The notes below the pieces were generated by a model. The model was not told the DNA's origin. It saw only the letters and a list, made by a program, of their open reading frames with translations, and searched no databases. The position numbers and the translations under genes were made by a program. Below, piece by piece: positions 24,906 through 33,055 of a stretch of DNA of 64,000 nucleotides. Each line of letters begins with the position of its first letter. The stretch's first letter is position 1. Source of the stretch: [Clostridium] celerecrescens 18A (GTDB taxonomy: Bacteria; Bacillota; Clostridia; Lachnospirales; Lachnospiraceae); NCBI RefSeq assembly GCF_002797975.1, contig NZ_PGET01000001.1, positions 2,914,001 through 2,978,000 on the forward strand. Reading direction: 5' to 3'.

Positions 24906-25927
24906 CTATTTATATCGTGAGATCATTCCCGTTAATGTTGTTATTATTTGCTCTCTCATGCTCACAGGCTTAAGAAGCTCAACCGCCTCCCCTTGACTTA
25001 AAAGCCACATCACTACACCTTTCCCGTATACCTCTGCTTCAATGGTGTACTCTCCATCAACTTGTTTTATAATTTGTGCGGTAGGCAGTCGGTCAAGAAC
25101 TGCTTCCGGCGATTTTCCCATATATTTAAACTGAATCTTAATCAATTCTCCCGGATACATGAACTGTACCCGTTTGCGGAATTCTCCTTCTTGAAACCTG
25201 TCACTATACGGTATCTTAAATTTCACATCCATAATTTGATAAAATTGAATCCGGTCAATACGAAACACTGCCGGATATTGATGTATCTGCTGAATAATGC
25301 CACTTTCTTCATCTAATCTGACAATATTGGCAATCAGATAAAAATAATATTCGGAAAACATAATAGCCAATGGTTCTATCATTCGTTCCACTAAACCATT
25401 ATCTTCCGCCTGTTTACGATATGAAATTTTCATTAAACTACTGCTTTTGATTGCTGTACCAATATTCCAGATTTTGTCTTGAATAAAAGATATACTGGAT
25501 AATTCTACATAATGAAATTGTTCGTTTGCTATTAAAGCCTCGACCATCTTCCTATTTTTGTATGATACACACTTTGCAACTACCTTATCCAGTATTGATA
25601 CAATCTCTTTCTTAGTAAATGCCCTGCTCTCTAAAAGAATCATAGTGATTGCAAGAATTTCACCATTATTTAGAAATTTATCTTCATTACCTGTCATTAA
25701 AAAACCCTTTTGGGATCGGATATATTCCACTCCTCTGACATCTGCTATCCCCAAAGTTGCCTGTTCAGCTAAAAACGCTCGAATATCGTCAATGTCCCTC
25801 TGGATTGAGCGTTCGTCTACCTCATACTTATCGGCTTCATCTCGTTTATTAATGATCTTGCCCTGGCATAATCTTACATAAATTCCCAGTATTCTATGAT
25901 TTTTAGTTTTTTTTTACTGTTGACCAT
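24906..25927 (-). pseudogene. WYL-domain transcriptional regulator with an A9-tract frameshift near its start
   Basis: The well-placed ATG at 25927 (AGGAGC upstream) reads into a run of nine A (25907-25915) and then a stop at 25874-25876 (MVNSKKKLKIIEYWEFM). With one extra A the frame joins the long open frame and gives an HTH (RILGIYVRLCQGKIINKRDE, then RSIQRDIDDIRAFL) followed by a WYL domain (MKISYRKQAEDNGLVERMIE, VFRIDRIQF) and the C-terminal extension. The downstream TTG at 25754 would give only the 282-residue part without the HTH. WYL proteins sense ligands such as nucleic acids and often repress defence operons. It leads the operon of YkgJ-like and gly-zipper genes. It is a phase-variable or slippage-expressed gene, a mutant, or a sequence error. 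Confidence 0.75.
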
Positions 25928-25968
25928 TCTTGCTCCTATATTCTTTTTAAAAAATTATACTACTTTTT

Positions 25969-25987
25969 CATGACATTTTTTGTCATG
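25969..25987. promoter_or_regulatory. inverted repeat upstream of the WYL operon, candidate operator
   Basis: CATGACA-TTTTT-TGTCATG forms a perfect 7-bp inverted repeat 42 bp upstream of the WYL start codon. It may be the autoregulatory site of the WYL protein; nothing else supports it. Confidence 0.45.
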
Positions 25988-26112
25988 GTGGTAGAAAAAA
26001 CAGAATAAGTTATGCCCATATCTTAGCATTCTTTTAATATATTAACAAGAATATTCCTTTCATAACTAACATCATTTTACCATGATTCGGTTTATTTGTT
26101 ATAATTATTTTC

Positions 26113-26141
26113 TTGACTGAATTTAGTTGCTGTGTTAACAT
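26113..26141 (+). promoter_or_regulatory. candidate promoter of the XRE regulator
   Basis: TTGACT (26113-26118), a 17-bp spacer, then TAACAT (26136-26141). The spacer contains TGAATTTAG, which recurs in the inverted repeat at 21467-21505, so the regulator could bind its own promoter. Confidence 0.4.
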
Positions 26142-26164
26142 TCTGTATAAAGGCGGTGATCAAT

Positions 26165-26524
26165 TTGAATTTAAGCGAACGAATCAAACTGATACTAGAA
26201 GAAAACCAGTTAAAGCAAAAAGAACTGGCTAAGGAACTGGGGGTTACTGAGAGTTATATTTCTGCAATCATAAACAGTAGAAACTACAACATATCTCAAG
26301 CCCTCGCTACGTTGATTGAAGAGAAATATGGCTATAGCACTTCCTGGATCTTAGAAGGAACAGAACCCAAATTAAAGGTCATAGGAAAAAATAGGACCTT
26401 ATCTGACATTCATAAAAAGGCAATCCTGCAAATAGAAAAGTTGACACCAGAGCAAATTAAGGCTGTGTTGGCCTTCGTAAAATCTCTGGAAGAAGTAGAA
26501 AACGATTTAAAGGGCAGACAGTAA
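26165..26524 (+). CDS. XRE-family HTH regulator
   Basis: 119 residues from TTG at 26165, which is 5 bp after an AGGCGGTGA site; an upstream GTG at 26132 lacks one. HTH at residues 2-45 (IKLILEENQLKQKELAKELG, VTESYISAIINSRNYN). The C-terminal helix (LTPEQIKAVLAFVKSLEEVE) resembles the dimerisation tail of Clostridia phage- and ICE-type repressors. It is divergent from the WYL operon and may control the element or that operon. Confidence 0.8.
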   Translation: MNLSERIKLILEENQLKQKELAKELGVTESYISAIINSRNYNISQALATLIEEKYGYSTSWILEGTEPKLKVIGKNRTLSDIHKKAILQIEKLTPEQIKAVLAFVKSLEEVENDLKGRQ

Positions 26525-26729
26525 ATAGCAGGTACATGATTATGATATATAACTATTGTTATTAAGATTGGCAATTAGTAAATTATGAAACTGCAGAAAA
26601 AAAGGGGGGGACATATAAGCAATACTCCAATTAGGCGATTTACCAATATCTTAATTGTTTCGCTCTCTAAAAAACGATTATTGATAAATTGTAAATAATT
26701 CTTTATTGGAGGATTTGCTTTATGACAAA

Positions 26730-27491
26730 ATGAATTCTAAAGAAAAAAAGAATTTGGTATTGAAAGAGGTTGTAAAACCTTTATTGAAAAAAGCTGGGTA
26801 TCGTAGTTCTGGAAAAGTCTATTACTCTCAACGAGGAGACTGTTGCCTTGCCCTTTGCATAAAAGGATCACATTGGAATTCAGTGGTTACAGGTTACAGC
26901 TTCTATTTTGAAATTATGGCCTTTGAAGGAGCGGTGACAGAGGACATAAAAAAGGGATATTGGATCACACAAATTATGGAGTACACTCTGCTACCGGATT
27001 GGGGATATCTTCATCCATACCGTGACCGCATTGGTTACAAGATTGATGGATTCAAAAACTACCAGCCTCAGGACATGCAGCTTGAAGACATTAAATCACG
27101 GATACAGGACGATATGGAGCGTTATATCATCCCAGAACTGGCTCAGGTTGAAAATTTTTCCGACTGGGAACGCAAACAGAAGGAATGGATTCAGCGAGGC
27201 AGTTCAGAAAGGATTCGTTTACTTCGTTATTTTACGATGGCTCATTCCCTTGCTGCTACCTCAGGAAACCTTCCCCATTTCCTCGGTGCTCGGCGACAGT
27301 TGGAACTTCCAATTGAAACAATTCGGAATAATTCGGTTCTGTACCACCAGATACAAGAAACCTCCCCATGGCCAGAAAAGGACGACTGGAACTTTATTAT
27401 TTCCGTTCTGGACGCAGAAGAAACAGCTTTAGCTCAAGTGACAGAAGAACAGCTTAATTCTCAAATAGACTGTGAATCTTGGTTTTGTTAA
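26730..27491 (+). CDS. DUF4304-type hypothetical protein
   Basis: 253 residues from ATG 26730. The N-terminal 120 residues (VVKPLLKKAGYRSSGKVYYS, CCLALCIKGSHWNSVVTG) match the DUF4304 pattern of unknown function. The C-terminal half is helical (LRYFTMAHSLAATSGNLPH). A strong GGAGG site (26708-26712) is placed for an ATG at 26722 that encodes only Met-Thr-Lys before a TGA overlapping the gene's ATG (ATGA). Either a start-proximal base was lost or expression relies on reinitiation. It lies between the XRE regulator and the mobilisation genes. Confidence 0.7.
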   Translation: MNSKEKKNLVLKEVVKPLLKKAGYRSSGKVYYSQRGDCCLALCIKGSHWNSVVTGYSFYFEIMAFEGAVTEDIKKGYWITQIMEYTLLPDWGYLHPYRDRIGYKIDGFKNYQPQDMQLEDIKSRIQDDMERYIIPELAQVENFSDWERKQKEWIQRGSSERIRLLRYFTMAHSLAATSGNLPHFLGARRQLELPIETIRNNSVLYHQIQETSPWPEKDDWNFIISVLDAEETALAQVTEEQLNSQIDCESWFC

Positions 27492-27784
27492 TATATTTAG
27501 TAACATTAAGTGACTAGTATACAGTCTATACCAACTCAGTATACAAGGTTAGGAGAAAAGAAAAATCGTAGAATTTTAAGGTCCTACGATAAATCTTAAA
27601 AACAGGAAAAAGCTTTACTGATACACGCCATAAATAAGCTATCCTTTTCCAAATCTATATACAAGTGGTATTACTGCTCAGCTATGAACCGGTACAACTG
27701 TTGAGGCACTCACCAGTGCCATCTAAATAATATATAATTGATCTTTGTCATAATTACCCATTGAAACTATCTGACTTAATACCT
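27492..27784. other. intergenic, nothing recognised
   Basis: AT-rich gap downstream of the DUF4304 gene. No gene, and no clear hairpin terminator immediately after the stop, was seen. Confidence 0.3.
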
Positions 27785-27867
27785 CATAAAAGAAACCTAA
27801 GCAGACTTTCTCCGCTCCGTAGCGCCTTCATGGCGCCTACGCTTCGGCTGCTTAGATTTCCTTTATG
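27785..27867. repeat. large 20-bp-stem hairpin downstream of the relaxase gene
   Basis: CATAAAAGAAACCTAAGCAG (27785-27804) pairs with 27848-27867 with two wobble positions. The intervening loop contains a second GC-rich stem (TAGCGCC/GGCGCCTA). It could be a terminator of the mobilisation operon or an end of a lost insertion. Confidence 0.6.
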
Positions 27868-27886
27868 ATTTAACAAACGACTCATT

Positions 27887-28426
27887 CTACTTCTTATAGA
27901 CATTCCACTTAGCGTTTGGCATGATTTCTTTTGCAGCATTACCGAGATCATAATAATTTCCTCGACGATCATAAAATCTATTTCCGTCCACATAGCTAAT
28001 TGTGTTAATTATAAAATGCACATGAAGATAATATTTGCTATAATCACTCCCCTGATGAACACCATATATTACTTGAAATCTCTGCCCTATGTAATTAGCA
28101 AACCGTTCTGCAAAGATATAAGCCAACGTCGGATTCATAATATCTTTGCATTCAAATCCTACTACAATATGAACCACCTGCTGACCATCCAATTTGTTAT
28201 ATGCCGTTTTTACAGCTCGAAACGAATCTGCTAAATACTTTATATTACTGTCTATTTCATTTACACCCAATACTTTATCAGTTTGGCATTGTCTTAAGGA
28301 TGGATACCATAATAAGCCTACTGCTCCGGAATACTGATAATATTCAGAACCAAATACATAATTAATTGTATCATAAATTGCATCTTCATTCTGATAATCT
28401 TGGTTTACTATGATAATATTCGCCAT
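27887..28426 (-). CDS. small relaxase (mobilisation nuclease, MOB family)
   Basis: 179 residues. The metal-binding motif YYLHVHFIINTISYVDG at about 134-150 contains the HxH...N pattern of relaxases, and AYIFAERFANYIGQRFQV precedes it. Relaxases nick oriT and remain attached to the 5' end through a tyrosine. At this length only the nicking domain is present, without the helicase or other C-terminal parts. It overlaps the ribbon-helix-helix gene by 19 bp and lies beside an oriT-like inverted repeat, so these form the mobilisation module of the element. Confidence 0.8.
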   Translation of the reverse strand: MANIIIVNQDYQNEDAIYDTINYVFGSEYYQYSGAVGLLWYPSLRQCQTDKVLGVNEIDSNIKYLADSFRAVKTAYNKLDGQQVVHIVVGFECKDIMNPTLAYIFAERFANYIGQRFQVIYGVHQGSDYSKYYLHVHFIINTISYVDGNRFYDRRGNYYDLGNAAKEIMPNAKWNVYKK

Positions 28427-28689
28427 GATGAACGTACCTCCTCTTTTAATTTCATGACATCTTCATCTTCTGGATAATTTTCTCCTAGGTGATTTATACA
28501 TGTAGATATCTTACTTATTGCACATATTAGCTCTTTTTGATTTAATACAACATTATTATCCTTTAAGTCATTTTCAATCAGAGTATTTAAATATTCTGAT
28601 TGCGTCATATTTAATTTCTCCAGTTTCTCCTTCAGATTTATATATCTATCTTGGGGACAGCGTATAGTTATCTTCTTTGTTATTTCCAT
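28408..28689 (-). CDS. ribbon-helix-helix mobilisation accessory protein (MobC-like)
   Basis: 93 residues. The N-terminal strand ITKKITIRCPQDRYINLK is followed by helices (KLNMTQSEYLNTLIENDL), the form of RHH relaxosome proteins. The ATG at 28689 has AGGAGG upstream. It overlaps the relaxase start, so the pair is translated together. It would bind oriT, which here is presumed to lie just upstream. Confidence 0.75.
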   Translation of the reverse strand: MEITKKITIRCPQDRYINLKEKLEKLNMTQSEYLNTLIENDLKDNNVVLNQKELICAISKISTCINHLGENYPEDEDVMKLKEEVRSSWRILS

Positions 28690-28786
28690 TTTTTCCTCCT
28701 GTTACTTTAAATTATTACATTCATTGGTTACATATCAATTATTCATAATTCTATTACTTTTGTATCTCTGGGATACATACTCTGGC

Positions 28787-28826
28787 AAGCAAAGGAAAAC
28801 TGTCGGACAGTCTATTATCTTTGCTT
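28787..28826. other. oriT-like nested inverted repeat
   Basis: The outer arms AAGCAAAG (28787-28794) and CTTTGCTT (28819-28826) enclose a perfect inner palindrome ACTGTC-G-GACAGT (28799-28811). It lies about 100 bp upstream of the RHH and relaxase genes, the usual place for oriT. The nick site cannot be read. Confidence 0.5.
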
Positions 28827-28959
28827 ACAAATATGTTATGCCGTATTTAAAATAAAATAGCAGTATCTAAAATCATGTAACCTTTATTAGCATTTTTACA
28901 TATTAGAATACGAACATCTTATATAATAATTATCAAATAAACTTGAAAGGAAAAAAATA

Positions 28960-29145
28960 ATGCTTAATGACTATGGAGATATCCTAACACTAAACGAGCT
29001 TTGTGAAGTTTTAAAAATCAGTGAGAATGTTGCATATCGGCTAATTAGAGAAAAATCCATATCTGCTTTTAAAGTTGGCCGAATTTACAAGATTCCCAAA
29101 AAAGCTGTGGAATCTTATATTTTGGTGGCAGCAAATATGAAGTAG
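28960..29145 (+). CDS. excisionase-family HTH protein
   Basis: 61 residues with an MerR/excisionase-type HTH (LTLNELCEVLKISENVAYRL) and a wing (FKVGRIYKIPKKAVESYI). The ATG at 28960 has AAAGGAAA upstream. Such proteins bend the arm region to direct excision by a tyrosine recombinase. It sits at the end of the element opposite the integrase remnant. Confidence 0.8.
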   Translation: MLNDYGDILTLNELCEVLKISENVAYRLIREKSISAFKVGRIYKIPKKAVESYILVAANMK

Positions 29146-29174
29146 TGTAATCAATCTATATTTTCACCATAATA

Positions 29175-29209
29175 AAACCCTGGTAGAATTGTATCCTCTA
29201 CCAGGGTTT
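29175..29209 (+). terminator. terminator after the excisionase-like gene
   Basis: Arms AAACCCTGGTAGA / TCTACCAGGGTTT are perfect, with a T-rich tail on the plus strand. Confidence 0.85.
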
Positions 29210-29311
29210 CATTTCTTTGTGAATTTTTAAGTTCAGCTTATTCACTGCATTTCTATCTTTGCACCTCTTTATTCTACATCAAAAAGATAACCCCTATATG
29301 ACAAAAAAAAT

Positions 29312-29360
29312 AATGCAAGAGCTATTATACTAAACAATGTCGTATAATAACTCTTGCATT
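29312..29360. repeat. 19-bp-stem hairpin near the right end of the element
   Basis: AATGCAAGAGCTATTATAC (29312-29330) pairs with 29342-29360 with one mismatch. It may terminate transcription from lysS or the element, or be a recombinase accessory structure. Confidence 0.6.
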
Positions 29361-29387
29361 TACTAAGTTACATTAATTCTGTTCTAG

Positions 29388-29408
29388 TTGGTACAAAATT
29401 GGTACAAA
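29388..29408. repeat. two 11-bp-spaced direct repeats, candidate integrase arm sites (right)
   Basis: TTGGTACAAA occurs at 29388 and 29399, matching the three copies at 3003-3034. It lies about 80 bp inside the right att core. Confidence 0.65.
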
Positions 29409-29472
29409 AGTACAAATAACCAAATAACCCTCTTGCTTAAAAGCCTTGATTTTACTAGCTTTCCGCAATCTA

Positions 29473-30978
29473 TTACTTCTCAAGTGACTTCATCGTCGGG
29501 AACAGCAACACATCCCTGATCGCATAAGAATCCGTAAGCAGCATAACAAACCTGTCAATACCAATCCCAATTCCGCCAGTAGGAGGCATACCAATCATGA
29601 GTGCATTTACAAAATCATCATCCATGGAGTTAGCTTCATCATCTCCCGCTGCAAGAAGTGCCTCCTGAGCCTTAAAACGCTCGATCTGATCCAGAGGATC
29701 ATTTAACTCAGAGTAAGCATTTGCCATCTCACGCTTTGTAATGAACAGCTCAAAACGCTCCGTATAATCGGGATCATCAGGTTTTTTCTTGGTAAGAGGA
29801 GAAATCTCTACCGGATGGTCCATAATAAAGGTCGGCTGTACCAGATGCTCTTCAACAAATTCCTCAAAAAGCATGCTTAAGATATCGCCCTTCTTATGGT
29901 GTGCCCCATACTCCACATGATACTGGTCTGCGAGAGCCTTTGCTTCCTCATCCGTATGAATGGTGGTAAAATCAATATCCTTGTATTTCTTTAAAGCATC
30001 TACCATGGTAATGCGTTCAAATGGCTTTGATAAGTCAATTTCCACACCATCATAGTTCACCACAGCAGTTCCAAGAACCTTAAGGGCAACTGACCGGAAT
30101 AAATCCTCTACCAGATCCATCATGCCGTGGTAATCGGTATAAGCCTGATATAATTCCATTAAAGTAAACTCTGGGTTATGGCGGGTATCCACGCCTTCAT
30201 TACGGAAAACGCGTCCGATTTCATAAACTCTTTCCAAACCGCCTACGATCAGTCTCTTTAAGTAAAGCTCCAGAGAAATACGCAGCTTTACATCCTCATC
30301 AAGAGCATTGTAGTGAGTTTCAAACGGTCTTGCCGCAGCGCCGCCTGCATTCGCAACCAGCATAGGTGTCTCCACTTCCATGAAGCCCTGGGCATCTAAA
30401 TGGTCACGGATGGACTTGATGATTTGGGAACGTTTTACAAACGTATCCCTTACTTCAGGGTTCATGATCAGATCCACATATCTCTGTCTATAACGAATGT
30501 CCGTATTGGTCAGACCGTGGAACTTCTCCGGAAGAATCTGAAGACTCTTGGTAAGCAGAAGAACGCTCTCAGCATGGATGGAAACTTCTCCCGTCTTTGT
30601 TGTAAACGCACTTCCCTTAATGCCTACGATATCACCGATATCCAGCTTCTTGAATTCCTTGTATTCCTCTTCTCCGATACTGTCTCTGGCCACATAGGAC
30701 TGAATATTGCCCTTTAAATCCTGTACATTACAGAAGGAAGCTTTCCCCATCACGCGCTTTGACATGAGACGTCCTGCGATGGATACTTCCTTTCCTTCCC
30801 ATACCTCATAATGTTCCTTGATTTCACTGCTGTGTACGTTAACATCGTACTTTGTAACTTTAAACGGATCCTTTCCCGATTCCTGAAGCTCTGCCAGCTT
30901 TTCCCGGCGAACCTTCAGTAAATGGTTTAAGTCCTCTTCCATATTCTGATTCTGGTTTTGATTCTGCTGTTCTGCCAC
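29473..30978 (-). CDS. lysS: lysyl-tRNA synthetase, class II
   Basis: 501 residues. It charges tRNA-Lys with lysine in the cytoplasm. An N-terminal OB-fold anticodon-binding domain (about 60-165) is followed by the class II core: motif 1 near MEVETPMLV (about 200), motif 2 [17 protein letters not shown] (about 255-272) and motif 3 [12 protein letters not shown] (about 475). The extreme 3' end was supplied by the integrated element, which restores the same amino acids. The start ATG at 30978 has an AAAGGAGTGC site. The operon partner greA lies upstream. Confidence 0.97.
   Translation of the reverse strand: MAEQQNQNQNQNMEEDLNHLLKVRREKLAELQESGKDPFKVTKYDVNVHSSEIKEHYEVWEGKEVSIAGRLMSKRVMGKASFCNVQDLKGNIQSYVARDSIGEEEYKEFKKLDIGDIVGIKGSAFTTKTGEVSIHAESVLLLTKSLQILPEKFHGLTNTDIRYRQRYVDLIMNPEVRDTFVKRSQIIKSIRDHLDAQGFMEVETPMLVANAGGAAARPFETHYNALDEDVKLRISLELYLKRLIVGGLERVYEIGRVFRNEGVDTRHNPEFTLMELYQAYTDYHGMMDLVEDLFRSVALKVLGTAVVNYDGVEIDLSKPFERITMVDALKKYKDIDFTTIHTDEEAKALADQYHVEYGAHHKKGDILSMLFEEFVEEHLVQPTFIMDHPVEISPLTKKKPDDPDYTERFELFITKREMANAYSELNDPLDQIERFKAQEALLAAGDDEANSMDDDFVNALMIGMPPTGGIGIGIDRFVMLLTDSYAIRDVLLFPTMKSLEK
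29485..29502. repeat. right attachment site (att core) within lysS
   Basis: The same 18 bases as 2869-2886. It lies in the last codons of lysS; the bases to its left supply the terminal Ser-Leu-Glu-Lys and stop of the functional gene. Confidence 0.85.
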
Positions 30979-31050
30979 CTATTTGCACTCCTTTGTGAAC
31001 TATGTTAAGGAAGTTCGATTCGCCAGACGGCTCATCGAACGGCTAATTTA

Positions 31051-31533
31051 TTAAGACACTCTCTGAATTTCCAGAACCTTATACTGAATTACTCCGGACT
31101 GTGTCTCTACGTCTACTACATCTCCTACTTTCTTGCCGATCAGCGCATGACCTACCGGAGATTCGTTGGAAATTTTATTCTGAAGGCTGTTTGCCTCTGT
31201 GGAACCCACGATTTTGAATTCCATCTCTTCGTCCTCATCCACATCGTAGACTTTTACCTTGCAGCCAATGTTAATCTTATCTAAATCAATCTCATCCTCA
31301 ACCACTACCTCTGCATTTTTAAGGAGCTTCTCCAGCTCTTCAATACGCAGCTCTATGTCTCTTTGTTCATCCTTAGCGGCATCATATTCAGCGTTTTCGG
31401 ATAAGTCGCCTTGTTCTCTGGCTTCCTTGATCTTCTGGGCGACCTCTTTTCTTTTTACTACCTTTAAATTCTGAAGCTCATCCTCGTATCTTTTAAGGCC
31501 TTCGTAGGTTAAAATATTTTTCTTGTCTACCAT
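31051..31533 (-). CDS. greA: transcription elongation factor GreA
   Basis: 160 residues. The N-terminal coiled coil ([20 protein letters not shown], with the acidic tip residues) enters the RNA polymerase secondary channel and stimulates cleavage of backtracked RNA. The C-terminal FKBP-like domain ends in [20 protein letters not shown]. The ATG at 31533 has AGGAGG upstream. It is co-directional with lysS, 72 bp away, a usual Clostridia arrangement. Confidence 0.97.
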   Translation of the reverse strand: MVDKKNILTYEGLKRYEDELQNLKVVKRKEVAQKIKEAREQGDLSENAEYDAAKDEQRDIELRIEELEKLLKNAEVVVEDEIDLDKINIGCKVKVYDVDEDEEMEFKIVGSTEANSLQNKISNESPVGHALIGKKVGDVVDVETQSGVIQYKVLEIQRVS

Positions 31534-31642
31534 GGTTTTTGATTCCTCCTGGTTTCATACTCGCTCATTCGCATTCCAAATATTATAGCGTAAACATCTA
31601 AAAATGTCAAGAATGTAACTATTCCTGATTCTATTTCTCTGA

Positions 31643-32611
31643 TCAGATTTTTCCGATCCTTTCTTCCGCAAATCGCCTTAATTCGTCCATGGTTCCCACC
31701 TGGTTGATATCATTTCTTAGCTTTGCAGAATGAGGGAGTCCGGCTGTATACCATGCCATATGCCCACGCATTTCACGCATGGCCACCACCTCTCCTTTGT
31801 GCTCCATCTCCAGGGTACCATGACAGATGATCATCTTAGCAATCTCTTCCCTGGTAGGCCCCGGTAGCAGCTCCCCTGTCTCCAGATAATGAAGGGTTCT
31901 TTTAAATATCCAGGGATTTCCCTTGGCTCCTCTGGCAATCATCACCCCGTCACAGCCGGTTTCCTCCAGAAGAGCCTTTGCATCCTCCGGTTTAAATACG
32001 TCGCCGTTTCCAATGACCGGAATTGATACAGCTTCCTTTACCTTCCTTATAATATCCCAATCCGCTGTTCCTGAATAATACTGCTCCCTGGTCCTGCCAT
32101 GAACAGCAACTGCCGCCACTCCGCAGCTTTCCGCCATTTTAGCAAATTCTACGGCATTGCATTCCTCTTCTGTAAAGCCTTTTCTGAATTTTACGGTCAC
32201 AGGCTTTTTAACGGTCTTTACCATAGCGGTTAAAATACGCTCTGCAAGCCTGATATCCTTCATTAGCGCCGACCCCTCGCCGTTATTAACAATTTTGGGC
32301 ATGGGACATCCCATGTTCACATCAATGAATGCATAGGGTCCTTCTTCCACTTTAGCCGCAATATCCGCCATGATATCCGGATCAGAACCAAAAAGCTGGA
32401 GGCTGACAGGGCCTTCCCCATCGGCCACCTTAAGCAGCTCATTTGTATTTCTGTTCTTATATAAAATTGCCTTGGCGCTGACCATCTCCGTAACCGCCAT
32501 ACCGCAGCCCTGCTCCCTGCAGAGAAAACGAAATGGCAGGTCCGTAACTCCTGCCATCGGTGCCAGTATCAGGTTGTTGTCCAACGTCAAATTTCCAATT
32601 CTAAGCTTCAC
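31643..32611 (-). CDS. dusB: tRNA-dihydrouridine synthase
   Basis: 322 residues. A flavin TIM barrel reduces uridine in tRNA. Family blocks: LILAPMAGVTDLPFR near the start, DVNMGCPMPKIVNNGEGSAL (about 97-116) with the catalytic Cys, VTVKFRKGF, AVHGRTREQYYSG and IGNGDVF (about 200). It overlaps the next upstream gene by 4 bp, so translation is coupled. Part of the lysS-greA-dusB block. Confidence 0.95.
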   Translation of the reverse strand: MKLRIGNLTLDNNLILAPMAGVTDLPFRFLCREQGCGMAVTEMVSAKAILYKNRNTNELLKVADGEGPVSLQLFGSDPDIMADIAAKVEEGPYAFIDVNMGCPMPKIVNNGEGSALMKDIRLAERILTAMVKTVKKPVTVKFRKGFTEEECNAVEFAKMAESCGVAAVAVHGRTREQYYSGTADWDIIRKVKEAVSIPVIGNGDVFKPEDAKALLEETGCDGVMIARGAKGNPWIFKRTLHYLETGELLPGPTREEIAKMIICHGTLEMEHKGEVVAMREMRGHMAWYTAGLPHSAKLRNDINQVGTMDELRRFAEERIGKI

Positions 32612-33006
32612 GTATCTATTTCTCCGCCTTCCAATTCTTCTCCCAGATAAAACACCCGGTAATACATTTCCAAAGATTCCAGAAGTTCCCTTTTTTCTTT
32701 CCGGTACTGCTTGATCTTCAGCACGCTTCCGATCTCATCAAACAGATAATCCCCCTCCTCTGCTGTCACCTTAAATTCCAGGGTGCCATCCTCATCGTAT
32801 TCCATGATAAGGATTCCACCTACATCTTCGGTATAAAGCACGCACATAATTTGAAGATCCTGCTTGATGCTTTCGGGGAGGCTCACAAACTGCTGGTTAA
32901 AATAATATTTCTGCTCATAGGAATTGGCGCCGCAAAGCACCACATTATCTCCATCATGCTCCATCGTATCTGCCACCGCTCTTTCCTTATTAATGCGCAT
33001 TTCCAA
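32608..33006 (-). CDS. conserved hypothetical protein (DUF6145-like)
   Basis: 132 residues, acidic, with a beta-rich centre (VLCGANSYEQKYYFNQQF, GGILIMEYDEDGTLEFKV) and C-terminal helix. It overlaps dusB by 4 bp. I recall an equivalent gene in Lachnospiraceae named DUF6145; that name is from memory. No catalytic motif is seen. Confidence 0.6.
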   Translation of the reverse strand: MEMRINKERAVADTMEHDGDNVVLCGANSYEQKYYFNQQFVSLPESIKQDLQIMCVLYTEDVGGILIMEYDEDGTLEFKVTAEEGDYLFDEIGSVLKIKQYRKEKRELLESLEMYYRVFYLGEELEGGEIDT

Positions 33007-33055
33007 TATTTACTGAGATTATATTTTAGCATACACGGAAAGAAATGACAATAGG

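Larger units (their letters stand above)
2869..29502. mobile_element. integrated mobilizable element / defence island in the 3' end of lysS (26.6 kb)
   Basis: The limits are set by the 18-bp repeats at 2869-2886 and 29485-29502. Supporting content: a recombinase C-terminal remnant at the left end; a relaxase, a ribbon-helix-helix partner, an oriT-like structure and an excisionase-like gene at the right end; and arm-type repeats inside both ends. The cargo is mostly restriction and anti-phage genes. There is no type IV secretion apparatus, so it would depend on a helper (an IME rather than an ICE). With the recombinase reduced to about 85 residues it probably cannot excise alone. The IS3 and IS256 relics show decay. 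Confidence 0.8.
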
